A stretch of DNA of 32,255 nt, taken from CAYYMD01 sp964480425. GTDB taxonomy: Bacteria; Planctomycetota; Phycisphaerae; SM23-33. Within the stretch, counting starts at the first letter, position 1. Each line of letters opens with the position of its first letter. The notes beneath the pieces are model-generated. The model searched no databases and was not told the origin of the DNA. It was given only the letters and a program-made list of their open reading frames with translations. A program made the position numbers and the translations under genes. This document shows positions 1-7,627 of this stretch, piece after piece. The DNA lies in NCBI GenBank assembly GCA_964480425.1, contig CAYZPY010000012.1, forward strand, positions 1 through 32,255. The letters run 5' to 3'.

Positions 1-219
1 GTGTATGTTAGGGCACTTACCCCGATATTTGGCGCGCAGCCGACGGGGACGGAGTATATCGACAATGCGTTGATGCAGCGGTCGGGCATCCACAATGACA
101 AGGTGTACCGGCATGCGGCGCCGGTATTGAAACGCGAAGTATGTTTGCTGTATTCGCGCGGCGATGCCGCAACGCCGGGCAATGCCGAGGTATTTGCTTT
201 TATGCCGATATGTCATTAA
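1..219 (+). CDS. 3' fragment of an unrecognised protein
   Basis: An open frame runs from the window edge to a TAA at 217-219, giving about 72 residues. The first codon is GTG, but the frame is open to the edge, so this is most likely the C-terminal end of a longer gene whose start lies outside the window. I recognise no domain. The segment is soluble in character, with no membrane helix, and ends in a short hydrophobic stretch followed by Ile-Cys-His. It stops 12 bases before the polymerase-like gene on the same strand, so it probably belongs to the same polysaccharide operon. A glycosyltransferase or modifying-enzyme tail is possible but not shown. Confidence 0.5.
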   Translation: MYVRALTPIFGAQPTGTEYIDNALMQRSGIHNDKVYRHAAPVLKREVCLLYSRGDAATPGNAEVFAFMPICH

Positions 220-231
220 TATAAAAAGAGA

Positions 232-1653
232 ATGGCTCTAATATTAATTACATTAACCTTATACGCAGTTGTCGCGATAGTAGGTTTACGTGTCGCCCTC
301 AGAGCGACCGACAGATTGGCACTGCTGCCGGTGCTGGCGATGATTGGAAACGAGACCATCTGGCACTTTGCCGGAAGCTCATCGCTGATCTCCCTTCACT
401 CTTCGGATAACGTATACAAGACGGGCGTAGGAAACCTCCTTGATTTTACTTACATGATTTGCTGGGCGGTCGGGTTTCTTTTTATTTACGCCATTTCAAG
501 ATCCATGTATAAGCACCAGGCGTATCAAAACCTCGTGAGGCAGTATCCCGGACGCCCTTTAGTGCATCGTGACACCAATTACTACTTATACCGTCTTCGT
601 CCCATTCTATACGTTGTAGCCGCCTGCGTATTGCTCTACTTCCCGATTGCGGCCGTTCTGAATTGGCCGACCGGGTATGCCTGGGGATGGCAGGAGGATG
701 TAGCCGTTCCGTATCCGCTTTTATACGTCTTTTTTAAGATCATAATCGAAGTCGCTCCCGGTGTCGGATGCGCCTGGATCATACTCAGGGGCGAAAAGGT
801 TTTAAGTAAAAAGAATATAATCGCCCTCGTGGCGGTCATCGGTTATGCGTTGGTATGGGGACTGGCCCGTGGTGTCCGCGGGCGCTTTATCGCGCCGTTT
901 GTTCTGCTGTTGCTCTCGGCGTACGTGGTCCGACGGGGGGTGCGGAAACTGGCGTTGATAGTTGTCGTCAGTGTGGTTTTAATAATCGTACTTTCGCCGG
1001 CAATCGAGCGGATGCGCAAGACAGAGCAGTTCGGTCGCGGCACGGGAGTGTTTGGGCGCATCCGGACGCTGCTTTCCGGCGGCGGCGACGAAACGGGATT
1101 CTTCGCCAATCTTGGCAGGATGAATATCGGTTACTGGACCGGATTGACGTACGTAGAGACCAACAGGCGAGGACATGTGGGCCATAAGCCCTACCGTGCG
1201 GTTCCGTTTGTTTTCGTACCTCGCCCATTCTACCATAACAAGCCGGTTTACGGAAGCATCGACGACACAAGATGGGGTATATTGTGGTATCTTACGGACT
1301 GGTGGGCGGGAGGCCCCGCCGAAAGAGCCGCCAGTCAGACGCTCGGACCCGCAGCCCAGCCATATTGGGTGGCGGGCTGGGGCGGAGTGTTTGGAATCGG
1401 TTTATTGGGAGGGCTGTTGGTGGGACTGGTATGGTACAGGTGGCGACTGGCTTATCATCCCCTCGGGCTGGCTATCCTTTTCTCCGTCATGGTCGTCGGG
1501 GTTGAGTTCAGCCGCCTGTATTACGATGTTTCCTGGCCTTTGAAAGATTTCATCCAGAAAGGCGGGCTACTTGTGATCATGTATTTAATGGCGCGTGTGT
1601 TCTGTACGCGGCAACGGAGGGTTGTTACGCAGACTCAGCTTATAGGCGGTTAA
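232..1653 (+). CDS. Wzy-type O-antigen/exopolysaccharide polymerase-like membrane protein
   Basis: The 473-residue product has about ten to eleven predicted membrane helices (near residues 2-24, 67-90, 122-144, 160-187, 195-214, 219-233, 239-259, 375-400, 407-425 and 435-458). A long hydrophilic loop lies at about 260-370, between the seventh and eighth helices. This is the architecture of Wzy-like polymerases, which join lipid-linked repeat units on the outer face of the inner membrane. The loop carries an aromatic Pro-Arg-Pro-Phe-Tyr stretch like those seen in this class. Wzy proteins diverge strongly in sequence, so the call rests on topology and on the neighbouring flippase and glycosyltransferases. 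The ATG at 232 has a purine-rich stretch only one base upstream, so the start is not certain. An O-antigen ligase-like role is the main alternative. Confidence 0.7.
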   Translation: MALILITLTLYAVVAIVGLRVALRATDRLALLPVLAMIGNETIWHFAGSSSLISLHSSDNVYKTGVGNLLDFTYMICWAVGFLFIYAISRSMYKHQAYQNLVRQYPGRPLVHRDTNYYLYRLRPILYVVAACVLLYFPIAAVLNWPTGYAWGWQEDVAVPYPLLYVFFKIIIEVAPGVGCAWIILRGEKVLSKKNIIALVAVIGYALVWGLARGVRGRFIAPFVLLLLSAYVVRRGVRKLALIVVVSVVLIIVLSPAIERMRKTEQFGRGTGVFGRIRTLLSGGGDETGFFANLGRMNIGYWTGLTYVETNRRGHVGHKPYRAVPFVFVPRPFYHNKPVYGSIDDTRWGILWYLTDWWAGGPAERAASQTLGPAAQPYWVAGWGGVFGIGLLGGLLVGLVWYRWRLAYHPLGLAILFSVMVVGVEFSRLYYDVSWPLKDFIQKGGLLVIMYLMARVFCTRQRRVVTQTQLIGG

Positions 1654-1780
1654 TCGCACATTCAAATCGCAACCGGACTCGTCCGGACGCACGCCTAGCA
1701 GAATGTCATGCGCCACACGGGACAATAAACGACATCAACAACCCTGCGATTGTCCCGCGGGCAAAATCCGAAGTCGAATT

Positions 1781-2746
1781 ATGACTGATTCGCAAAAACC
1801 AATTGTTTCGGCCGTCTGCACTACGTTTAACTGCGCCGATGGCCTCGAAGAGACCCTGCGATATTTCGCGCGCCGGTGCGCAAGTGGGAACCTCAATGAA
1901 ATAATAGTGGTCGACGGCGGTTCGACGGACGGCACGTGGGAAATCCTCGTGGAACTGGCCGGTGAAATTGGTTGCCTTAAGGTATTCCAGAGCCGCGGCT
2001 GCAATATATCACAGGGCAGAAACGAAGCCGTCGCACAAGCGAAAGGAGATATCATACTGTGTTTCGACAGCGGATGCTCATATTGCGATGATTATGTCGA
2101 AAAGATACTGGCGCCCTTCAGCGGGCCGACGCCCTCGGACGTTGTTGGCGGCGCCACGGTAAGTACGGGCCAGACGCCGTTCGAGAAGGCCCTGGTGCGC
2201 CTTGGCGCAGGGTCCGAGTCGACGAAGATGTCGTCCCATCGCGCTACGGCCTATCGAAGAGAAGTATTCGATGCGGTCGGAGGATACAAAGAACACGTAC
2301 AGGCCGGCGAGGACACACATTTTAACGCCGAATGGATCGCTCAGGGATTTGCATTTTACAAGGCGCCCGAGGCAAAGGTTTACTGGAGAGTCCGGGGAAG
2401 TTTGTCGAGTTGCTGCAGGATGCTCAAGCGAAATACCCGGGGGCACGTCGCCCTGGGCGAACGCTTCGGCTCGAACGTCATATATATAGCGTCGGGCCTT
2501 TACTGTGCGCTGTCGGCGGCCGTCGTGCTTGCTTTTATATTCCCCTGGGCATGGGTTGCGCTCGTTGTCATATTGACGGGATACTGGACTTTCCGGATGT
2601 TCAGAAAAAATAGGTGGCGATTCTTCATTAAACCGTGGAACTATCTGCGCGGGATAATACTGATCACAGCGCTGGATATCGGAATGCTGACCGGCGCCGT
2701 ATTGGGCATAGCGGACCGGTTCCGCTCGAAACTCAGGGCGAAATAG
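1781..2746 (+). CDS. Family 2 glycosyltransferase with C-terminal membrane helices
   Basis: A GT-A fold glycosyltransferase of about 321 residues. The N-terminal strand (Val-Ser-Ala-Val-Cys-Thr-Thr-Phe-Asn) is followed by the nucleotide-sugar binding segment Val-Asp-Gly-Gly-Ser-Thr-Asp-Gly-Thr. An FDSG segment stands at the metal-binding DXD position. An Ala-Gly-Glu-Asp motif supplies the likely catalytic acidic residue. Two to three hydrophobic helices near the C-terminus should anchor it to the inner membrane. The ATG at 1781 was chosen because the GT2 fold begins only a few residues after it. An in-frame ATG at 1703 would add 26 residues that fit nothing in the family. It probably adds one sugar to the lipid-linked repeat unit; donor and acceptor cannot be read from the sequence. 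Confidence 0.88.
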   Translation: MTDSQKPIVSAVCTTFNCADGLEETLRYFARRCASGNLNEIIVVDGGSTDGTWEILVELAGEIGCLKVFQSRGCNISQGRNEAVAQAKGDIILCFDSGCSYCDDYVEKILAPFSGPTPSDVVGGATVSTGQTPFEKALVRLGAGSESTKMSSHRATAYRREVFDAVGGYKEHVQAGEDTHFNAEWIAQGFAFYKAPEAKVYWRVRGSLSSCCRMLKRNTRGHVALGERFGSNVIYIASGLYCALSAAVVLAFIFPWAWVALVVILTGYWTFRMFRKNRWRFFIKPWNYLRGIILITALDIGMLTGAVLGIADRFRSKLRAK

Positions 2747-2757
2747 TTCGTTGCCGG

Positions 2758-2786
2758 TCAAAATTAAATGCTAACGGAAATATAAT
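2758..2786 (+). promoter_or_regulatory. Possible sigma-70-type promoter for the flippase gene
   Basis: A perfect TATAAT lies at 2781-2786 in the 115-base gap after the GT2 gene. The hexamer 17 bases upstream (TCAAAA, 2758-2763) matches the -35 consensus poorly. Transcription would begin near 2793, leaving a leader of about 70 bases. It could be an internal promoter of the polysaccharide operon. Confidence 0.3.
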
Positions 2787-2850
2787 CCGCACGTGATTAT
2801 TTTCCGCGTAGTTCTTTCGAACCGAATTTTGCGGATGATGTTTATCTTCG

Positions 2851-2854
2851 GGAG
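2851..2854 (+). promoter_or_regulatory. Shine-Dalgarno GGAG deciding a TTG start
   Basis: GGAG lies 7 bases before the TTG at 2862. The nearby ATG at 2869 is in another frame, so this site supports the TTG as the true start of the flippase gene. Confidence 0.55.
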
Positions 2855-2861
2855 CGCGTAA

Positions 2862-4286
2862 TTGCCGGATGAAAACACGGAAAATTCGTCCAGTCGCCGA
2901 AAAGGTCTCAAGGACCGTCTGGCGGAATTCCGCAACAGGCATTTTCCCAGGAGCAGTCTGCGGTGGGCGATGCTGTCCGGTGCGAGCTGGTCGGTGGCTG
3001 CCAGCGTATTATCGCGCATGTTCGCCATGACGACGGGCATAATTCTGGCGCGTCTTATAGGCAAGGCGGGATACGGCAAATGGGGGCTGGTGCTCCAGTC
3101 GGTAACGTTGTTTGCCGGGTTTGTCATCAAGGGAACTACCTCGGGAGGCACGAAATACATAGCCGAACTGAGGAAAACCGACCCCCAGCGCGCCGGGCGC
3201 ATCGTCTCGCTGCTGCTGCTGGCCGGTTTGTTCAGCGCAGTGCTCATGAGCGTGTTGTGCTCGTCGCTTGCGCCGGTCGTTGCGGTAAGGTTGTTCCGGG
3301 TGCCGGAACTGGCCGGACCTTTGATTCTTGGCGGATTACTGCTGCTTTCGATGGTGATGGCCAATACCTTGCAGGGCGGTCTTGCCGGCTTCAGAAACTT
3401 CAGAAGCATCGCTTACGGCAATCTCATCCAGGGCGCAACCACGCTGGTGCTGGTTTCTCCTCTTGTGACGTTGATGGGACTGACTGGGGCGGTGGTGATG
3501 ATGACGATTTCCTGGTTGGCCGGAGCGCTGTACTGCCTGATTATTCTTCTTAAAAGATGCCATGACCATGGAATTCACCTGCGACTGGCGGGCATTACGC
3601 AGGAACTAAGCGTTTTATGGCGATTTTTTGCGCCGGGATTTCTCATGGGCGGACTTATGGGACCGGCAATTGTGTTCAGCCAGGCGATCGTGGCGCGGAC
3701 GCCGGGCGGCGTGCCGGGTCTTGGCGGATTTAATGCGGCGATGCGGTGGAGCATGCTGGTCATGTTCGCGCCTATCGCCATGCGGAAAGTGACTCTTTCG
3801 GTGTTTTCCGAGATACGCGGTCAGCAGAACTATAAGCGTTTCCTCAGGGCCCTATGGGCCAACATAGGACTGGTCGGCGGCGTGGCGCTGATGCTGGCGT
3901 TGCCGGTGATGGCGCTGGCCCCGTGGGTTATGGGCCTGTACGGTCCGGAATTCCGTGGCGACTGGGACATGCTCGTTCTGCTTGTGGGATTGGCCGTGTT
4001 AAGGGCGGTGGACAACGTGTTCTCGCAGGTGGCGATGTCGCACGAGAGGGTATGGCTGAACTTCTTTGTTCATTTTGTCTGGGCAGGCCTGTTGCTGAGT
4101 TGCACTTACTGGCTTGTTCCGCAACACGGGGCCAGGGGATTGGTTTACGCCTGGGTCGGTGCGGGGGTGGTCAAAGCCCTGTTAGGCGCCCTTATGACGA
4201 TAATAATAGTCGGGCGTTTTAAAACGAAATGCGTGCCCGTGGAAGACACTTACGACGTGCCTGACTCCGCACAGGAGATGAGTTAA
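2862..4286 (+). CDS. Wzx-like polysaccharide flippase (MOP superfamily)
   Basis: The 474-residue protein is hydrophobic along nearly its whole length, with about twelve to fourteen membrane helices after a basic cytoplasmic N-terminus of roughly 36 residues. The segment beginning at the first helix (Ser-Gly-Ala-Ser-Trp-Ser-Val, then Gly-Ile-Ile-Leu-Ala-Arg-Leu-Ile-Gly and Tyr-Gly-Lys-Trp-Gly) has the pattern of the polysaccharide biosynthesis/MATE-like family. Members move undecaprenyl-linked repeat units across the inner membrane. Length is normal for the family. A GGAG seven bases upstream supports the TTG start. It follows the GT2 gene by 115 bases and, with the polymerase-like gene, points to a Wzx/Wzy assembly route. 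Confidence 0.88.
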   Translation: MPDENTENSSSRRKGLKDRLAEFRNRHFPRSSLRWAMLSGASWSVAASVLSRMFAMTTGIILARLIGKAGYGKWGLVLQSVTLFAGFVIKGTTSGGTKYIAELRKTDPQRAGRIVSLLLLAGLFSAVLMSVLCSSLAPVVAVRLFRVPELAGPLILGGLLLLSMVMANTLQGGLAGFRNFRSIAYGNLIQGATTLVLVSPLVTLMGLTGAVVMMTISWLAGALYCLIILLKRCHDHGIHLRLAGITQELSVLWRFFAPGFLMGGLMGPAIVFSQAIVARTPGGVPGLGGFNAAMRWSMLVMFAPIAMRKVTLSVFSEIRGQQNYKRFLRALWANIGLVGGVALMLALPVMALAPWVMGLYGPEFRGDWDMLVLLVGLAVLRAVDNVFSQVAMSHERVWLNFFVHFVWAGLLLSCTYWLVPQHGARGLVYAWVGAGVVKALLGALMTIIIVGRFKTKCVPVEDTYDVPDSAQEMS

Positions 4287-4395
4287 TCGAACCGCACTCT
4301 GATAATATCATTCGCGGTTATTAAATACACGCCGGTCGAATTTTGGGCCGCGACGGCTCCGGCCTGAGGTTCAATCCGAAATACAGGAGACTGCA

Positions 4396-5097
4396 ATGCG
4401 ACGCTTATACCGAACTATGAGACGGTTAGTCAGGTCGAATCCGTTTCTGTATCGAATCTACATCAGACTTATCGGGTCCACCCCTCTTCCTCACCCCCCG
4501 GCAAAGGTGTTTATCACCGGAATTGGCAGGTCGGGCATTACATTCGCCGGGTGGCTTTTCAGGGAACTTTTTCCCGACCAGCCGTTTGCAAGCCACTTTC
4601 ATACGATCGCATCTTTGAAAACAGCCCGTAAAAAGGGAATCCCGACGGTAGTGCTTATTAGAAATCCGCTCGACTGCGCAGCGTCGGCCGTGGTCAAGAA
4701 TATCAGTGCGGGACGGGGAAACGAAGACACCAATATCGACCGGGCGATTAATGATTATATCGATTATTACTCGTATGTAGAGAAAAACAGGGATGATTTT
4801 ACGGTGGTCGGATTTAAAACCGTAACCCAAAGTCCCGATAGATTTATTGGCGTACTGGCGGATTTAAAAATAGTCGAGGAATATCCCAAACAAGCGGTGC
4901 TAAGCGCCGCCGAACGGGTACTGAACCGGCTGCGCGACACTGACAAAAGACCACCGGAACAGAGAATGGTGCCGAATGCCCGGAAGGAAAATACCAAAGA
5001 TGCGATCAAACAGAAAATATCCCGGCATCCGGCCCTGGCGGAGGCGACGAAACTCTTCGAGAGTCTCTGCGACAGCAGCGAAGAGGAAACGAACTGA
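4396..5097 (+). CDS. Sulfotransferase-like protein (PAPS-dependent fold)
   Basis: The 233-residue protein shows both signature elements of sulfotransferases. A P-loop-like 5'-phosphosulfate binding segment lies at residues 39-51 (Thr-Gly-Ile-Gly-Arg-Ser-Gly-Ile-Thr). A 3'-phosphate binding segment lies at 86-97 (Val-Leu-Ile-Arg-Asn-Pro-Leu-Asp-Cys-Ala-Ala-Ser), with the expected Arg, Pro, Asp and Ser. Such enzymes transfer sulfate from PAPS, here presumably to a sugar of the polymer. There is no signal peptide; the N-terminus is strongly basic and amphipathic, which may place it at the inner face of the membrane. AGGAG at 4385-4389, six bases upstream, fixes the start. The protein is short for the family. 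A kinase-like P-loop protein is a less likely alternative because of the paired 3' motif. Confidence 0.72.
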   Translation: MRRLYRTMRRLVRSNPFLYRIYIRLIGSTPLPHPPAKVFITGIGRSGITFAGWLFRELFPDQPFASHFHTIASLKTARKKGIPTVVLIRNPLDCAASAVVKNISAGRGNEDTNIDRAINDYIDYYSYVEKNRDDFTVVGFKTVTQSPDRFIGVLADLKIVEEYPKQAVLSAAERVLNRLRDTDKRPPEQRMVPNARKENTKDAIKQKISRHPALAEATKLFESLCDSSEEETN

Positions 5098-5135
5098 CGG
5101 CCGTCGGCGTTCGCATGCGGCGTGACCGATAATAC

Positions 5136-6362
5136 ATGCAGGGAAAATTTCAAGTGCGTTTAAATCGTGCAAAACCACACGCCGTGGTAATTCGCGCCAG
5201 CAAGTGGGACACCACCCCCGCCGCTCCTCGGGCAATCGAGGTGCTGCACGATTTCGGCTTCGCCACGACCATGCTGTGCTGGGACCGTACGGGACAGAAG
5301 CCAAAGGAGGAAATAATCGGCCACACGCGCATACTGAGATTCCATGGGCGATATACCCCCCAGAGTATTCGCTTCGTGATGCTCTGGCCTCTGTGGTGGC
5401 TGTGGATAACGTGGAAGTTGATTGCGGGACGATACAATCTCGTTCACGCCATAAACCTTGATTCGATTGTCCCGGTTGTACTGGCCAGACCGTTTCTGGG
5501 ATACAAGGTGATATACGACATTCGCGACGCCTGGGGTCTGTCGCTGACGGACCGCCCCTTTCCGGTGCCGCAGATTTTTACCCAGATGGACCGGATACTG
5601 TCGCCCATGGTTGACGGACTTCTGCTCAGCCAGGGGCGGATAGACGTCTGCGCGGAGTTCTTTGGTCGGCGGGCGTGCCAAAAATTGCCCGTCATTCAGT
5701 TGCTTAACGTTCCCCAACACGACCTGGGGAAGAACCACAGAATACCCGGCGGAAAACCTTTGCGAATCAACTACAGCGGCCATATCACCAAAAAACGCGC
5801 CGCGATGATACTCGCCCGTGCCGTGAAAGACCGCAGCGACGTCGTTATGGACGTTATAGGCCACATCAGGCAAGATGATATTAGCAATCTAATGAAGCAA
5901 TTACCGAACGTGACAGTACACGGCCGTGTTCCTCACAACAAGGCGATGGAGTTGATGGACAAGGCGGACCTGGTGAGTCTTCTGTATGACCCTTCGCTGA
6001 AGGTCGTATATATATCCAGCGCCAACAAGATGTTCGAGGCGATGATGCTCGCCAAGCCGTACATCGCCACCAGGGGCAGTTACCCCGGCGGCGTGGCCGA
6101 GAGATACGGGCTAGGCTGGGCGATTGAGTACGGCGACGCCGATGCGCTTAACGGCCTGCTGGACCGGCTTGTCGCTCATCCCGAACTCATCGCCGAGGCG
6201 GGCAAGCGAGGCCGCGAGGCGTATGAGAAACATTTCCGATGGGAAACGCAGCGCAAAAACCTCGAGGCGCTTTACAGGCACGTGCTGGGCGTGGGCGAAC
6301 CGCCGGCGATGAGACCGTCCAGCGGATGGTACAAGGTAATTGGCGCCGTTGACGCAGATTGA
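5136..6362 (+). CDS. Family 4 (GT-B) glycosyltransferase
   Basis: A two-domain GT-B glycosyltransferase of 408 residues. The N-terminal acceptor half includes a Tyr-Asp-Ile-Arg-Asp-Ala-Trp segment like the Asp-Xaa-Arg-Asp motif of GT4 enzymes. The C-terminal half carries the nucleotide-sugar site, including Lys-Met-Phe-Glu-Ala-Met-Met-Leu-Ala-Lys-Pro. A hydrophobic, tryptophan-rich stretch near residues 78-95 may be a membrane-contact helix. The ATG at 5136 has no visible ribosome binding site. A GTG at 5154 has AGGGA nine bases upstream and would shorten the protein by six residues; either is possible. It follows the sulfotransferase-like gene by 38 bases and probably builds the same repeat unit. 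Confidence 0.87.
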   Translation: MQGKFQVRLNRAKPHAVVIRASKWDTTPAAPRAIEVLHDFGFATTMLCWDRTGQKPKEEIIGHTRILRFHGRYTPQSIRFVMLWPLWWLWITWKLIAGRYNLVHAINLDSIVPVVLARPFLGYKVIYDIRDAWGLSLTDRPFPVPQIFTQMDRILSPMVDGLLLSQGRIDVCAEFFGRRACQKLPVIQLLNVPQHDLGKNHRIPGGKPLRINYSGHITKKRAAMILARAVKDRSDVVMDVIGHIRQDDISNLMKQLPNVTVHGRVPHNKAMELMDKADLVSLLYDPSLKVVYISSANKMFEAMMLAKPYIATRGSYPGGVAERYGLGWAIEYGDADALNGLLDRLVAHPELIAEAGKRGREAYEKHFRWETQRKNLEALYRHVLGVGEPPAMRPSSGWYKVIGAVDAD

Positions 6363-6384
6363 ATTGCTTGAGAAATTCGAATAA

Positions 6385-7476
6385 ATGAATCGCATCTCGT
6401 CACAATCCGCCTTTAGTGTTAAAATCGTTTTCCTTGGAGACATTTACCTGGGCGACAATCCGGGCATGTATCGCCTTAATGACAGTGTGCGCCGGCGCCT
6501 GGAGGAGGCGGATCTGGTGGTCGCCAATCAGGAAGGCGCAATTACGACGGCCACGGAGGTTTACGGCGACAAAGGCCACATGAAATCGTCCCCCGCCACG
6601 GCCGAGGTTTTGCGAGACTGGGACGTGGATATTGTTACGCTGGCCAATAACCACGTATTCGACTACGGGTGGGATGGATTCCGCCAGACTTGCGAGCATC
6701 TCGACGACGTCGGAATACAATACCTCGGTGCGGGAAAAGACCTGAAAGAGGCCACCCGCCCGCTGGTAATCGAGGTGAATAATCAACGGATATTATTTCT
6801 GGCGTATTCATGGGAATTTGTTGAGACCACATGTGCCGGCGAAAATACCTTTGGCTGCGCCCCCCTTGAAGAGGAACTGGCAATGCGCCAGGTACGCGAA
6901 TTAAAAGCAAAAACCGATTCCGTAATCGTCATGCCGCACTGGGGCTACTGCGACTACGTGCTTCCCACTCCGTTCGAGAAGTCTCTTGCGGGAAAGATGC
7001 TTTCGGCTGGCGCCACAGCTGTTGTGGGCACTCACAGCCACGCGGTTCAGGGCATGGAGGAAGTAAACGGAAAATTCATAGCTTACAATCTTGGCGACTT
7101 TGCCTTCGGCCAGTGCCGGATAGATCGGAAACACTTCAGAATCAAAGACCTGCCCAAAGAAAGCCGCAAAGGTGTTGTATTAACGCTTGATATTAGTCTC
7201 GGAAGAATAAGTTCGCACGACGTTGCCTTCACGACCATGTCCGATGATGGTGAAATACACCCGAATGATGTGCGCTCGCGTCGGTCCGAATTCGATAAGC
7301 GCTGCCGATCAGTTAGAAATAATGTTTACTCCGCGCGATGGAGGAGTTACGTGCGCTTCAGGTTCGCCAAAAGGTTACTGTTCTGGATGAATTTCCTGAA
7401 CTGGTGGAAGATACGCAAAGGAACCTTAACGGGCCTTTGGCTGATGATTAAACACTCGTTAGGCGGCAAGAAGTAA
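6385..7476 (+). CDS. CapA-like metallophosphatase-fold protein
   Basis: The 363-residue protein belongs to the CapA family, related to calcineurin-like metallophosphatases and first known from poly-gamma-glutamate capsule synthesis. Visible motifs are Gly-Asp-Ile-Tyr near the start, Ala-Asn-Gln-Glu-Gly, Leu-Ala-Asn-Asn-His-Val-Phe-Asp-Tyr-Gly, Pro-His-Trp-Gly and Gly-Thr-His-Ser-His-Ala-Val-Gln-Gly, which carry the putative metal ligands. It ends with Tyr-Asn-Leu-Gly-Asp-Phe-Ala-Phe-Gly, also typical. There is no N-terminal signal. The last 40 or so residues are basic and rich in Trp and Phe, so they may attach the protein to the membrane. CapB and CapC partners are absent from the window, so poly-glutamate synthesis is unlikely. 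A role in decorating the polysaccharide is inferred from context. Confidence 0.88.
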   Translation: MNRISSQSAFSVKIVFLGDIYLGDNPGMYRLNDSVRRRLEEADLVVANQEGAITTATEVYGDKGHMKSSPATAEVLRDWDVDIVTLANNHVFDYGWDGFRQTCEHLDDVGIQYLGAGKDLKEATRPLVIEVNNQRILFLAYSWEFVETTCAGENTFGCAPLEEELAMRQVRELKAKTDSVIVMPHWGYCDYVLPTPFEKSLAGKMLSAGATAVVGTHSHAVQGMEEVNGKFIAYNLGDFAFGQCRIDRKHFRIKDLPKESRKGVVLTLDISLGRISSHDVAFTTMSDDGEIHPNDVRSRRSEFDKRCRSVRNNVYSARWRSYVRFRFAKRLLFWMNFLNWWKIRKGTLTGLWLMIKHSLGGKK

Positions 7477-7514
7477 TGGCGTCGCGGGCTCTGCGGCATT
7501 CCTGTACCGAAACG

Positions 7515-7543
7515 TTGAATGCGCGCGCCGTTTGGAATATTCT
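7515..7543 (+). promoter_or_regulatory. Weak sigma-70-like promoter before the CapK-like gene
   Basis: TTGAAT (7515-7520) and TATTCT (7538-7543) are separated by 17 bases in the 151-base gap before the CapK-like gene. Each hexamer matches four of six consensus positions. A TTGACA at 7555-7560 has no matching -10 at normal spacing. The gap may hold an internal promoter, but the support is thin. Confidence 0.2.
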
Positions 7544-7627
7544 TTTGGGCATATTTGACAGGCGATTAATCTAAATAGGTGTTAATCAAGGCGAAAATCC
7601 GCTTCAGGTGATGTCGGCACAAACTAT

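Noticed and set aside
4368..4377. GGTTCAATCC resembling a tRNA T-loop in a gene gap
   Set aside because: The flanking bases do not form a T-stem, and no acceptor, D or anticodon arm can be folded around it.
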